A stretch of DNA of 64,000 nucleotides. It comes from an uncultured Algibacter sp. (GTDB lineage: Bacteria > Bacteroidota > Bacteroidia > Flavobacteriales > Flavobacteriaceae). Where the stretch lies: the NCBI RefSeq assembly GCF_947487575.1, contig NZ_CANKXG010000005.1, positions 1 through 64,000 on the forward strand, read 5' to 3'. Positions 15,959 to 24,316 of the stretch are shown piece by piece; the first letter of the stretch is position 1; every line of letters begins with the position of its first letter. The translations under genes were made by a program, and so were the position numbers. A model generated the notes under the pieces. It had not been told where the DNA came from, ran no database searches, and saw only the letters and a program-made list of their open reading frames with translations.

Positions 15959-17866
15959 ATGAGTAACTACCACATAAAACATTTAGAAGAATATTATCAA
16001 GTTTACAGAAAATCGGTAAGAGAGCCAGAACATTTTTGGGAAGAAATAGCCGAAGAACATTTTATGTGGCAACGAAAGTGGGATAATGTATTGAGTTGGG
16101 ATTTCTCAAAACCCGAAGTTAAATGGTTTGAAGGTGCGCAACTCAATATTACTGAAAACTGTATTGATAGACATTTATCTACTAGAGGAAATAAAACAGC
16201 TATTCTTTTTGAACCAAACGACCCAAAAGAAGCAGCAGAACATATTACTTATAACCAATTACACGAAAGAGTTAATAGGTTCGCTAATGTTTTAAAAGAC
16301 CAAGGCATCAAAAAAGGAGATAGAGTTTGTATTTATTTACCCATGATTCCAGAATTAGCAATATCAGTTTTGGCTTGTGCTAGGATAGGAGCTATTCATT
16401 CTGTGGTATTTGCAGGATTTTCTGCAACAGCATTATCTACAAGAATTAATGATTCGGATTGTAAAATGGTTATCACTAGCGATGGTTCTTATCGAGGTGC
16501 TAAAACCATAGATTTAAAAGGTATAGTGGATGAAGCTTTGGAAGACTGTTCTTGTGTAAAAACGGTTTTAGTAGCTAAACGCATTCACTCAGATATATAC
16601 ATGAAGGAAGGACGAGATAAATGGTTAAAACCTTTACTTGAGGAAGCTTCAACGGATTGTAAGGTAGAGGTTATGAATGCAGAAGACCCGCTTTTTATTT
16701 TATATACTTCAGGATCTACAGGTATGCCAAAAGGTATGGTGCATACTACGGCTGGTTATATGGTATATACGGCATATACGTTTAAAAACGTATTTCAGTA
16801 TAAAGAAGACGATGTGTATTGGTGTACTGCAGATATTGGTTGGATAACAGGACATAGTTATATTGTTTACGGCCCGTTAGCAAACGGAGCAACTACAGTA
16901 ATGTTTGAAGGTGTACCGAGTTATCCAGATTTTGGAAGGTTTTGGGAGATTGTAGAAAAACACAAAGTCAATCAATTTTACACCGCACCGACGGCTATTA
17001 GAGCTTTAGCAAAAGAAGGTTTAGAACTTGTTGAAAAGCACGATTTATCATCCTTAAAAGTATTAGGGTCAGTCGGCGAACCGATTAACGAAGAAGCGTG
17101 GCATTGGTACAATGATAACGTTGGAAAAAAGAAAAGCCCCATTGTAGATACGTGGTGGCAAACCGAAACGGGTGGTATTATGATTACGCCCATTCCGTTT
17201 GTAACTCCAACAAAACCAACATACGCTACGTTACCATTTATAGGCATTCAACCAGCATTAATGGATGAAAATGATAAAGAGTTAAAAGGCAATCAAGTAG
17301 AGGGTAGATTGTGTGTAAAATTCCCGTGGCCAAGTATGGCAAGAACCATTTGGGGTAACCATCAGCGCTATAAGGACACGTATTTTTCAGCCTTTGAAAA
17401 CATGTATTTTACAGGAGATGGTGCTTTACGCGATGAGGTTGGTTATTACAGAATTACAGGTAGAGTAGATGATGTTATTATTGTTTCTGGTCATAATTTA
17501 GGAACCGCTCCAATTGAAGATGCTGTAAACGAGCATCCTGCTGTAGCAGAATCTGCTATTGTAGGATTCCCTCATGATGTAAAAGGAAATGCGCTTTATG
17601 GTTATGTCATTCTAAAGGATACCGGTGAAAGTAGAAACCACGATAATTTACGTAAAGAAATTAATCAAATTATTACCGAACATATTGGGCCAATAGCAAA
17701 ACTCGATAAAATTCAATTTACTTCAGGATTACCAAAAACACGTTCTGGGAAAATTATGCGTCGTATCTTACGAAAGATAGCTCATAAGGATACTTCAAAT
17801 TTAGGCGATACCAGTACACTTTTAAACCCAGAGGTAGTAAATGATATTATGGATAATGTCCTTTAA
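15959..17866 (+). CDS. acs: Acetyl-CoA synthetase
   Basis: 635 residues, normal for Acs. It turns acetate, ATP and CoA into acetyl-CoA via acetyl-AMP. Domains: N-terminal ACAS_N (about 1-60), large adenylation domain with the P-loop YTSGSTGMPKGMVHT, the DTWWQTETGG motif that recognises the short acyl group, YFTGDGA, and the small C-terminal domain with KTRSGKIMRR, whose Lys is catalytic and acetylatable in characterised enzymes. With the preceding symporter it forms an acetate uptake and activation block. Confidence 0.96.
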   Translation: MSNYHIKHLEEYYQVYRKSVREPEHFWEEIAEEHFMWQRKWDNVLSWDFSKPEVKWFEGAQLNITENCIDRHLSTRGNKTAILFEPNDPKEAAEHITYNQLHERVNRFANVLKDQGIKKGDRVCIYLPMIPELAISVLACARIGAIHSVVFAGFSATALSTRINDSDCKMVITSDGSYRGAKTIDLKGIVDEALEDCSCVKTVLVAKRIHSDIYMKEGRDKWLKPLLEEASTDCKVEVMNAEDPLFILYTSGSTGMPKGMVHTTAGYMVYTAYTFKNVFQYKEDDVYWCTADIGWITGHSYIVYGPLANGATTVMFEGVPSYPDFGRFWEIVEKHKVNQFYTAPTAIRALAKEGLELVEKHDLSSLKVLGSVGEPINEEAWHWYNDNVGKKKSPIVDTWWQTETGGIMITPIPFVTPTKPTYATLPFIGIQPALMDENDKELKGNQVEGRLCVKFPWPSMARTIWGNHQRYKDTYFSAFENMYFTGDGALRDEVGYYRITGRVDDVIIVSGHNLGTAPIEDAVNEHPAVAESAIVGFPHDVKGNALYGYVILKDTGESRNHDNLRKEINQIITEHIGPIAKLDKIQFTSGLPKTRSGKIMRRILRKIAHKDTSNLGDTSTLLNPEVVNDIMDNVL

Positions 17867-17877
17867 CTACTAAAAAC

Positions 17878-18489
17878 ATGAAGAAAGTTATTTTTGTACT
17901 TTTTGCAATCCTATGTATTTGTATAGGCGTATATCCATTAATTTACTTTTTAATTGACCGAACTTTTGGATTACTAAATTCTAAGAGCGATGTGTTATTA
18001 AATGATATCTTTTGGAACATTGGATTTTACTCACACATTCTATTTGGTGGCTTAGCCTTATTAATTGGTTGGATGCAGTTTAGTAAAAAACTTAGATTAA
18101 AAAGTATAAAACTACACAGGAATATAGGTAAAATATATGTTGTCTCAGTTTTAATTAGTGGATTAGCAAGTATTTACATTGCAATTTTTGCAACAGGAGG
18201 TTTAATTTCTGTAATAGGTTTTTTGTGTTTAGGTTTAATTTGGACAATTACTACAATATTAGCTTACACATCAATTAGAAAAGCTGATGTTAACAAGCAT
18301 CAAAAATTCATGATTTTAAGTTATGCCGCTTGTTTTGCAGCGGTAACGTTACGTATTTGGTTACCTCTTTTAACTATAGCTCTTCAAGATTTTATATCGG
18401 CTTACAGAATTGTTGCTTGGTTGTGCTGGGTTCCAAATATTATTGTTGCTATTTTTATTACAAGAAAATTAGGTTTAAATGCTTCTTAA
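17878..18489 (+). CDS. DUF2306 membrane protein
   Basis: 203 residues, about six membrane helices. The HILFGGLALLIGWMQFSKKL and KLHRNIGKIYV segments and the later KHQKFMILSYAACFAAVTLR match DUF2306, a family with conserved His residues in membrane helices, often suggested to be heme- or redox-related but uncharacterised. It begins 11 bases after acs and is likely read through from it. Convergent overlap of 4 bases with the FAH gene. Confidence 0.85.
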   Translation: MKKVIFVLFAILCICIGVYPLIYFLIDRTFGLLNSKSDVLLNDIFWNIGFYSHILFGGLALLIGWMQFSKKLRLKSIKLHRNIGKIYVVSVLISGLASIYIAIFATGGLISVIGFLCLGLIWTITTILAYTSIRKADVNKHQKFMILSYAACFAAVTLRIWLPLLTIALQDFISAYRIVAWLCWVPNIIVAIFITRKLGLNAS

Positions 18490-19100
18490 ATAAGTTTAAA
18501 GTCTAAAAGTAATTCGCCTTCAACAAAAGCTTGTAAATGGTCGCCTTTTATGTTTTCTCCGGCTCCAGTTGCAGGCGTTCCTGTAAAGATTAAATCACCA
18601 GGTTGTAAAGTCATATATTGAGAAACATAAGTAATAATTTCAGCGAAGTTGTAAATCATATTACTGGTATTTCCGTTTTGGACTTCTTTATCGTTAATCT
18701 TTAAACTAAAGTTAATATCATTAATGTTAGTAAAATTGGAAACTGGTTTAAACCCATTAACTGGTGACGCACCATCAAAACCTTTTGCCAGTGCCCAAGG
18801 TCCTTTGTTTTCTCTGCTAGCACCCAAAACATCTTTTGCAGTGTAATCTATACCTACACCAATTTCGCTAATGTAGGATGCTGCTTCGGTTTCAGAAATA
18901 TCTTTACCTGTTTTACCAATTTTTGCAACTAATTCAACCTCATATATCAGTTGATTTGTAATCTTCGGAAAAACAATATCCTTATTATCAGTTACCAAAG
19001 TACTTTCAGCCTTTATAAATATAAGTTGACTTCCCGTTTTAAGTGCTGCAATCTCACTTTTGTTATTCACGTAATTCTTACCAATACCAATAATTTTCAT
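18486..19100 (-). CDS. Fumarylacetoacetate hydrolase family protein
   Basis: 204 residues, the short FAH/YcgM-like form. Motifs: MKIIGIGKNYVNNKSEI at the N-terminus, YEVELVAKIGKTGKDI with metal-binding Glu residues, IGVGIDYTAKDVL, and LQPGDLIFTGTPATGAGEN near the end. These enzymes hydrolyse or decarboxylate acylpyruvate-type keto acids with a divalent metal; the physiological substrate here is not known. Single gene, divergent from the ABC exporter. Confidence 0.9.
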   Translation of the reverse strand: MKIIGIGKNYVNNKSEIAALKTGSQLIFIKAESTLVTDNKDIVFPKITNQLIYEVELVAKIGKTGKDISETEAASYISEIGVGIDYTAKDVLGASRENKGPWALAKGFDGASPVNGFKPVSNFTNINDINFSLKINDKEVQNGNTSNMIYNFAEIITYVSQYMTLQPGDLIFTGTPATGAGENIKGDHLQAFVEGELLLDFKLI

Positions 19101-19237
19101 CCTTTTAATTTGTTTAATTATATGTCAAAAGTAAGCAATACATAGAATTTTACAACTTGTTTTAAATGATAATTGTTGGAAAGTTTAACAAAAAAGTTTT
19201 AAAGAAACACTTACCTTTCATATTTGAAAAATGACTC

Positions 19238-21010
19238 ATGAAACACCTAAAGGAAACACAAAATAATAAAGAAAAAACCAAACCAAAAGTAACTATGGCG
19301 CAAGCCTTTAAAACCATAATTTGGCCACGCAGAAATTTGGTGTTTATTGGTTTAATATTAATAGTTATTCGCAGTTTAGCAGGATTGGTATTGCCTTGGC
19401 AAAGTAAAGTATTGTTGGATGAGGTTGTGCCAAGCAAAGATATATCTCAAATTTACACACTAATTACTATTGTTATAACGGCAATTACAATACAAGCTAT
19501 AACATCATTTGCATTAACACGAATTTTAAGTGTACAAGCACAATATTTAATTAGTGAATTAAGAGCCCAAGTTCAGAAAAAAGTATTGTCGTTGCCCATT
19601 AGTTTTTTCGATAATACAAAATCTGGTGCCTTAGTATCAAGAATAATGAGTGATGTTGAAGGTGTTCGAAACTTAATAGGAACAGGATTAGTGCAGTTGG
19701 TAGGAGGCTCATTTACAGCAGTGGTGTCATTAATTATCTTAATAAAACTAAACCCATGGATGACACTTTTCGTTTTTATTCCACTATCAATATTTGGTTA
19801 TATAGCTTTAAGAGCTTTTAAATATATTCGTCCTATTTTTAGAAAACGAGGCAAGATAAATGCAGAAGTAAAAGGCAGATTAACCGAAACTTTAGCAGGT
19901 GTTCGCGTTATAAAAGCTTTTAATGCGGAAGAACAAGAAAATAAGATTTTTGAAAAAGGGGTAGATAAGCTATTTCAAAATGTAAAAAAGAGTTTAACAG
20001 CAACAGCATTAATGACGAGCTCATCAACCTTTTTAATAGGTGTTGCCACTACAGGTATTATGGGTATTGGTGGTTACTATATGATTCAAGAACAAATGAC
20101 GACGGGAGATTTTCTATTCTTCACTTTAGTGCTTGGTTTTATGATAGCGCCTATTGTGCAAATGAGTAACATAGGTAGTCAACTTACAGAAGCTTTAGCT
20201 GGTTTAGATAGAACAGAAGAACTCATGAATAGCGCAGCTGAAGAGGATGATGAAAAAAGAACCATACATCTAAAGAGCTTCAAGGGTGATATAAGTTTTA
20301 ATAATGTCTCTTTTGCTTACGAAGAAGGTAAAGATGTACTTCATAATATAAGTTTTAATGCGCCAGCGGGTTCAGTTACAGCTTTAGTTGGGAGTTCTGG
20401 TTCAGGTAAATCTACTATTGCTGGTTTATCGGCAACATTTTTAAATCCGAAATCTGGTAAAGTAACTATAGATAATCAGGATTTATCAAAAGTAAAATTG
20501 AATAGTTATCGGCAGTATTTGGGTGTGGTGTTACAAGACGAGTTTTTATTTGAAGGAACTATTAGAGAAAATATTCTATTTCCAAGACCTAATGCTACTG
20601 AAGATGAGTTGCAAAATGCCGTTAAAGCAGCTTATGTTGATGAATTTACAGATAGATTTGATGATGGTTTAGAAACGCTAATTGGAGAACGTGGTGTAAA
20701 ACTTTCTGGAGGCCAACGACAACGATTAGCAATTGCGCGTGCTATTTTAGCGAATCCTAAAATTATAATTTTAGATGAAGCCACTTCAAATTTAGATACC
20801 GAAAGTGAAGCCTTAATTCAAAAAAGTTTAAATGAATTAGTGAAAGATAGAACCACTATTGTTATTGCGCATAGGTTGAGTACCATTAGAAAAGCAGACC
20901 AAATATTAGTGATTGAAACCGGTAAAATTGTTGAACGCGGCACACACGATGAGTTAATTGCTTTAAAAGGAAGGTATTACGATTTATACACTTATCAAGC
21001 AAAAATTTAA
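19238..21010 (+). CDS. ABC exporter, fused membrane and ATPase domains
   Basis: 590 residues. Six membrane helices between about 30 and 320 (ABC transporter type-1 domain), then an ATPase domain with Walker A GSSGSGKST at about 385-393, signature LSGGQRQR at about 490, Walker B IIILDEAT and the H-loop IAHRLSTI. Such half-transporters dimerise and export lipids, peptides or drugs; the substrate cannot be read. Start at 19238 is the first ATG; another Met at 19295 would shorten it by 19 residues. DinB gene follows after 11 bases. Confidence 0.92.
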   Translation: MKHLKETQNNKEKTKPKVTMAQAFKTIIWPRRNLVFIGLILIVIRSLAGLVLPWQSKVLLDEVVPSKDISQIYTLITIVITAITIQAITSFALTRILSVQAQYLISELRAQVQKKVLSLPISFFDNTKSGALVSRIMSDVEGVRNLIGTGLVQLVGGSFTAVVSLIILIKLNPWMTLFVFIPLSIFGYIALRAFKYIRPIFRKRGKINAEVKGRLTETLAGVRVIKAFNAEEQENKIFEKGVDKLFQNVKKSLTATALMTSSSTFLIGVATTGIMGIGGYYMIQEQMTTGDFLFFTLVLGFMIAPIVQMSNIGSQLTEALAGLDRTEELMNSAAEEDDEKRTIHLKSFKGDISFNNVSFAYEEGKDVLHNISFNAPAGSVTALVGSSGSGKSTIAGLSATFLNPKSGKVTIDNQDLSKVKLNSYRQYLGVVLQDEFLFEGTIRENILFPRPNATEDELQNAVKAAYVDEFTDRFDDGLETLIGERGVKLSGGQRQRLAIARAILANPKIIILDEATSNLDTESEALIQKSLNELVKDRTTIVIAHRLSTIRKADQILVIETGKIVERGTHDELIALKGRYYDLYTYQAKI

Positions 21011-21021
21011 TAATCATAATT

Positions 21022-21540
21022 ATGAAAGTATCAGATTTAAAGGCATCAGAATATAATAACTATTACCAAACATATATTAGCAAAGTTTCGAATACAGCAT
21101 CTTTAGTTGAAAGTTATAAAGAAGCACAAAATCAAGTTACAAGTTTTTTTAAAGCGATTCCAGAAAACAAATTAGAGTTTAAATACGCGCCTGGTAAATG
21201 GACTATAAAAGAAGTGTTTCAGCACATTATTGATACTGAACGTGTTTTTATGTACAGATGCTTTAGAATTGCAAGGCATGATAAAACACCTTTGTCTGGC
21301 TTTGAACAAGATGATTACATAGTGCCTTCAAAATCAAATTTTAAGACCATGGATATGCTTGTGGAGGAATATGAAGCTGTTCGTCAAAGTTCAATCGTAT
21401 TCCTTAAAAGCTTAAACCCCGAGGATTTAAAATTTATAGGAAACGCCAGTGGAAGTAATGTATCGGCAAGGGCAGCAGCTTTTATAATTTTAGGTCATGA
21501 AATTCATCATATAGACGTTATAAAAAACAAATACCTTTAA
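21022..21540 (+). CDS. DinB family protein
   Basis: 172 residues, four-helix DinB-like fold. The metal-binding His residues are in VFQHIIDTERVF and in the C-terminal GHEIHHIDVI. The stretch FKYAPGKWTIKEVFQHIIDT is the typical DinB core. These proteins bind a divalent metal; some are thiol transferases (bacillithiol related) but most are uncharacterised. Directly after the ABC exporter, probably co-transcribed; convergent with the MFS gene. Confidence 0.88.
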   Translation: MKVSDLKASEYNNYYQTYISKVSNTASLVESYKEAQNQVTSFFKAIPENKLEFKYAPGKWTIKEVFQHIIDTERVFMYRCFRIARHDKTPLSGFEQDDYIVPSKSNFKTMDMLVEEYEAVRQSSIVFLKSLNPEDLKFIGNASGSNVSARAAAFIILGHEIHHIDVIKNKYL

Positions 21541-21547
21541 AGATTGA

Positions 21548-22753
21548 TTATGCGCTAGCAACAATAGTTTTTTTCCTCATTAAAATAAAAACTAAAAGCG
21601 ATAATATTCCAAAAATAGAGAAACCAATAAAAAGTGGTAGCACCGACGTATTAACAAATTCGCCAATATAATTCGCAATAGGTACTGCCATAACTGTAGA
21701 TATAAAGCCATTAATCGCGGCGCCTATTCCTGCAATATGCCCTAGAGGTTCCATCGCTAAAGCACGTAAATTTCCAAATAGAAAACCAACAGCAAAAAAC
21801 TGCAATGCAAAAAAACTAAGTAACACAAAAATACTTGGATTGTTACCGCCCCAAAACAACAAGATATAAAAAACGGAGACAATTACATATGCAATACATG
21901 CTGTGAAAGCTATTTTGTGCATTCCATATTTAATAACTAACCTGCTATTTAAATAAGTAGCCACACCTACAGAAATTGCTAAACTTGCAAATATATATGG
22001 AAATAGCTCTGCAAGATTATATTGTACTTGAAATATTTGTTGCGAAGTGCTTAAATACACCATAAAAGAGCCCGTAATAAAACCAGAAACAAAGGTGAAT
22101 GCTATGGCTTGTTTATGCTTAAAAAACTCTTTAGTTCCATCTATAAACAAATGTGATGAAAATTTAATTCGGTTTTTAACAAGTAAGGTTTCTGGTTGCC
22201 TTTTCCAGAACCAAATCATAATTGAAACACCAAAAATTAAGTTGAAATAGAAAATAGATTTCCAATCAAAAAAACTTAAAATGAGTTGTCCTAAAGTTGG
22301 TGCAATTACTGGTACTAATATAAAGAACATAACAACTATCGAAATTATTTTTGCCATGTAATTTCCACTGTAAGAATCGCGTATCATAGACAAAGCAATA
22401 CTTCTTGGTGATGATAAACCAACACCTTGCAGTATTCTGCCAATTATCATAATCTCAAAACTTTTAGTCGTAACACAAATTATACTGGCTATTATAAAAA
22501 CAATAAAGCCTATGTAAACCATGGGTTTTCTCCCAAAGCTATCAGATAATGGACCGAATAATAGTTGACCAAACCCTAAACCAAGAAAAATCATGGTTAT
22601 AAGTAATTGGTTATTAACAGGATTTGTAACACCAAGTGTTGAACTTATTTCTGGCAATGCAGGTAACAAAGCATCAATAGATAATGCAACAATAGACATT
22701 AAAGATGCCATTAAAGCAACAAATTCTAATTTAAATTCTTGGGGGTTTTTCAT
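21548..22753 (-). CDS. Bcr/CflA-type multidrug efflux MFS transporter
   Basis: 401 residues with twelve membrane helices. Early motifs SIDALLPALPEIS (helix 1 with acidic Asp typical of DHA1 drug exporters), LFGPLSDSFGRKPMVYIGF (MFS motif A), and GRILQGVGLSSPRSIALSMIRD (motif C region) point to the Bcr/CflA subfamily. It probably exports hydrophobic or cationic compounds with H+; substrates unknown. Stands alone, divergent from the helicase-domain gene. Confidence 0.9.
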   Translation of the reverse strand: MKNPQEFKLEFVALMASLMSIVALSIDALLPALPEISSTLGVTNPVNNQLLITMIFLGLGFGQLLFGPLSDSFGRKPMVYIGFIVFIIASIICVTTKSFEIMIIGRILQGVGLSSPRSIALSMIRDSYSGNYMAKIISIVVMFFILVPVIAPTLGQLILSFFDWKSIFYFNLIFGVSIMIWFWKRQPETLLVKNRIKFSSHLFIDGTKEFFKHKQAIAFTFVSGFITGSFMVYLSTSQQIFQVQYNLAELFPYIFASLAISVGVATYLNSRLVIKYGMHKIAFTACIAYVIVSVFYILLFWGGNNPSIFVLLSFFALQFFAVGFLFGNLRALAMEPLGHIAGIGAAINGFISTVMAVPIANYIGEFVNTSVLPLFIGFSIFGILSLLVFILMRKKTIVASA

Positions 22754-22908
22754 AACGCCAAAAGTAGGAGAATTTTAATTCTTTTTTTACCAATACAAAT
22801 CTTATAACGCTATATTAATATTGGTAAATATGATTGAATAGTTTTGATTAAAAATTGATTATATCTTCTAATTAAAGAAAATGGAATTCTAATTTCTTTT
22901 AAACAGTT

Positions 22909-22937
22909 TTTGGTAGGACTATTTAATGCTATATTTG
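22909..22937 (+). promoter_or_regulatory. Bacteroidota-type promoter (TTTG - 17 nt - TATATTTG)
   Basis: TTTG at 22909-22912 and TATATTTG at 22930-22937 with 17 bases between them fit the flavobacterial -33/-7 consensus (TTG ... TAnnTTTG). It is placed about 26 bases before the ATG at 22964, which makes the earlier in-frame start at 22910 unlikely. Confidence 0.6.
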
Positions 22938-22963
22938 TTTTCTTTAATAAGAGATTTCGAAAT

Positions 22964-23578
22964 ATGCCGTTTAAAAAACTCATTTTACCTTTAAAAGAAG
23001 TACTTAAGAATAGAGGTTTTAATGAGCCATTAAATTTTCAAAAATTAATTTTATCGAGGATTAAAGGAGGTGTGAGTATGTTTTGTGTAGCTCCCAAAGG
23101 GTCTGGTAAAACAACAAGTATAGTGCTTAGTGTTATTCAAAAGTTAAAGGGAAAGGCTTTTGAAGATGCACCTAGAGCTTTAATATTTGTAAAGGATAAA
23201 CAAGCTGCCTTAGATTTAGAATTAGAGTTTTACGCATATGTAAGAAGAACAGATTTACGGATTTATTGTGCCTATGATGAAAAAAACATTGATAATCAGC
23301 GAAATGAAATTTATGATGGTGTAGATATTGTTATAGCAACTCCTAAACGCTTAAATAAACTCTATTATCTTAATGGGATAAATTTGAACAAGTTGCAACT
23401 ATTTATTGTTGAAGATGCTGAATTATTGTTTGCAAACAATAATTTATCTGAAATAGCTAGAACACCAGAAAGTATTGGAAGGTGTCAGTATTTGGTGTTT
23501 TCAACAAAGTTTGATGATCGATTTAAGCGCTGGCAAGAATCATTTATGTCCAATGCCCTAATTGTTAAATCAAAATAA
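22964..23578 (+). CDS. Stand-alone DEAD/DEAH helicase N-terminal domain protein
   Basis: 204 residues from the ATG at 22964. Contains a Q-like region (RGFNEPLNFQKLIL), Walker A APKGSGKTT, ALIFVKDK (motif Ia region), IVIATPKRLNKL (motif Ib), and a motif II that reads EDAE in place of DEAD. Motif III appears as STK where SAT is usual. The second RecA domain of a true helicase is absent, so it cannot be a complete helicase. It may be an RNA-binding accessory or regulatory ATPase; this is inference. The next gene follows after 6 bases. Confidence 0.75.
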   Translation: MPFKKLILPLKEVLKNRGFNEPLNFQKLILSRIKGGVSMFCVAPKGSGKTTSIVLSVIQKLKGKAFEDAPRALIFVKDKQAALDLELEFYAYVRRTDLRIYCAYDEKNIDNQRNEIYDGVDIVIATPKRLNKLYYLNGINLNKLQLFIVEDAELLFANNNLSEIARTPESIGRCQYLVFSTKFDDRFKRWQESFMSNALIVKSK

Positions 23579-23584
23579 GTTTTA

Positions 23585-24226
23585 ATGAAGCAAAAAATTA
23601 TAATTTCATTTTTTATTACTTCATTTTTCATGATTAGTTCAATTGTTGGACATGCCCAATTAAAAAAGGAAAATTTCAGATTGGGTTTTGCATACGGAGT
23701 GGGTTCTCAAAATAAATATCCATTTAATGCAAAAGATTATACACACGAGGTTAATTTTTATAAAATTCTAATAAACTATAGATTTAAAGAAAAACGAAAG
23801 TGGGCTTTTGAAATTAATTTAGAGACTAGTTATAACGTTGTTGAGCATCAATTACTAAACAAATGGTATGTAAAGGAAGAGGATGCAGATAATTATTTAG
23901 AGTTACGGGATTTATATACTCAAAAAAGAACGATTAAAGAATACGTATTAAACTGTGGTTTAATAGCTAGATATAAAATTTACAATAATATTAGTGCATA
24001 TGCTATTGGAAGTTTGGGGGTAATGACAGCAGATAAAGGAACAGAGCGACTAGCCAAAGGCTTTGCGTTTTCAGATATTTTTGGTTTGGGACTATCTTAT
24101 GAAATTAATAAGGTGCAATTGGGTTTTCGTTATTCTGTTAGGCATACTTCTAATCTAGAATTAAAACAGCCTAATGGAGGTCATAATACTACAAATACTG
24201 AGTTTTCTGTTCTGTATAAACTTTAG
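23585..24226 (+). CDS. PagL-like (acyloxyacyl hydrolase family) outer-membrane protein
   Basis: 213 residues: signal peptide 1-25 (cut after GHAQ), then alternating strands of an eight-stranded barrel, ending in a Tyr-rich strand with C-terminal Leu. The segment 186-201 contains His-x-Ser-Asn, five residues, then Pro-Asn-x-Gly-x-Asn, the pattern of PagL lipid A 3-O-deacylases. His187 and Ser189 match the catalytic His and Ser; the position 14 after the His, Glu in the Pseudomonas enzyme, is Asn201 here. Probably modifies or binds lipid A in the outer membrane, but activity is not certain. Co-transcribed with the half-helicase. Confidence 0.72.
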   Translation: MKQKIIISFFITSFFMISSIVGHAQLKKENFRLGFAYGVGSQNKYPFNAKDYTHEVNFYKILINYRFKEKRKWAFEINLETSYNVVEHQLLNKWYVKEEDADNYLELRDLYTQKRTIKEYVLNCGLIARYKIYNNISAYAIGSLGVMTADKGTERLAKGFAFSDIFGLGLSYEINKVQLGFRYSVRHTSNLELKQPNGGHNTTNTEFSVLYKL

Positions 24227-24316
24227 CTTAAATTTTTAATTTGTAATAATTTTAAACATTTACAAATATTTATCTACTTTTACCAAGCTATTAATTAATT
24301 TATTAGAGTAAAACCA

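Noticed and set aside
19162-19437. 91-codon minus-strand frame overlapping the ABC exporter start
   Set aside because: Overlaps a well supported gene and resembles no family.
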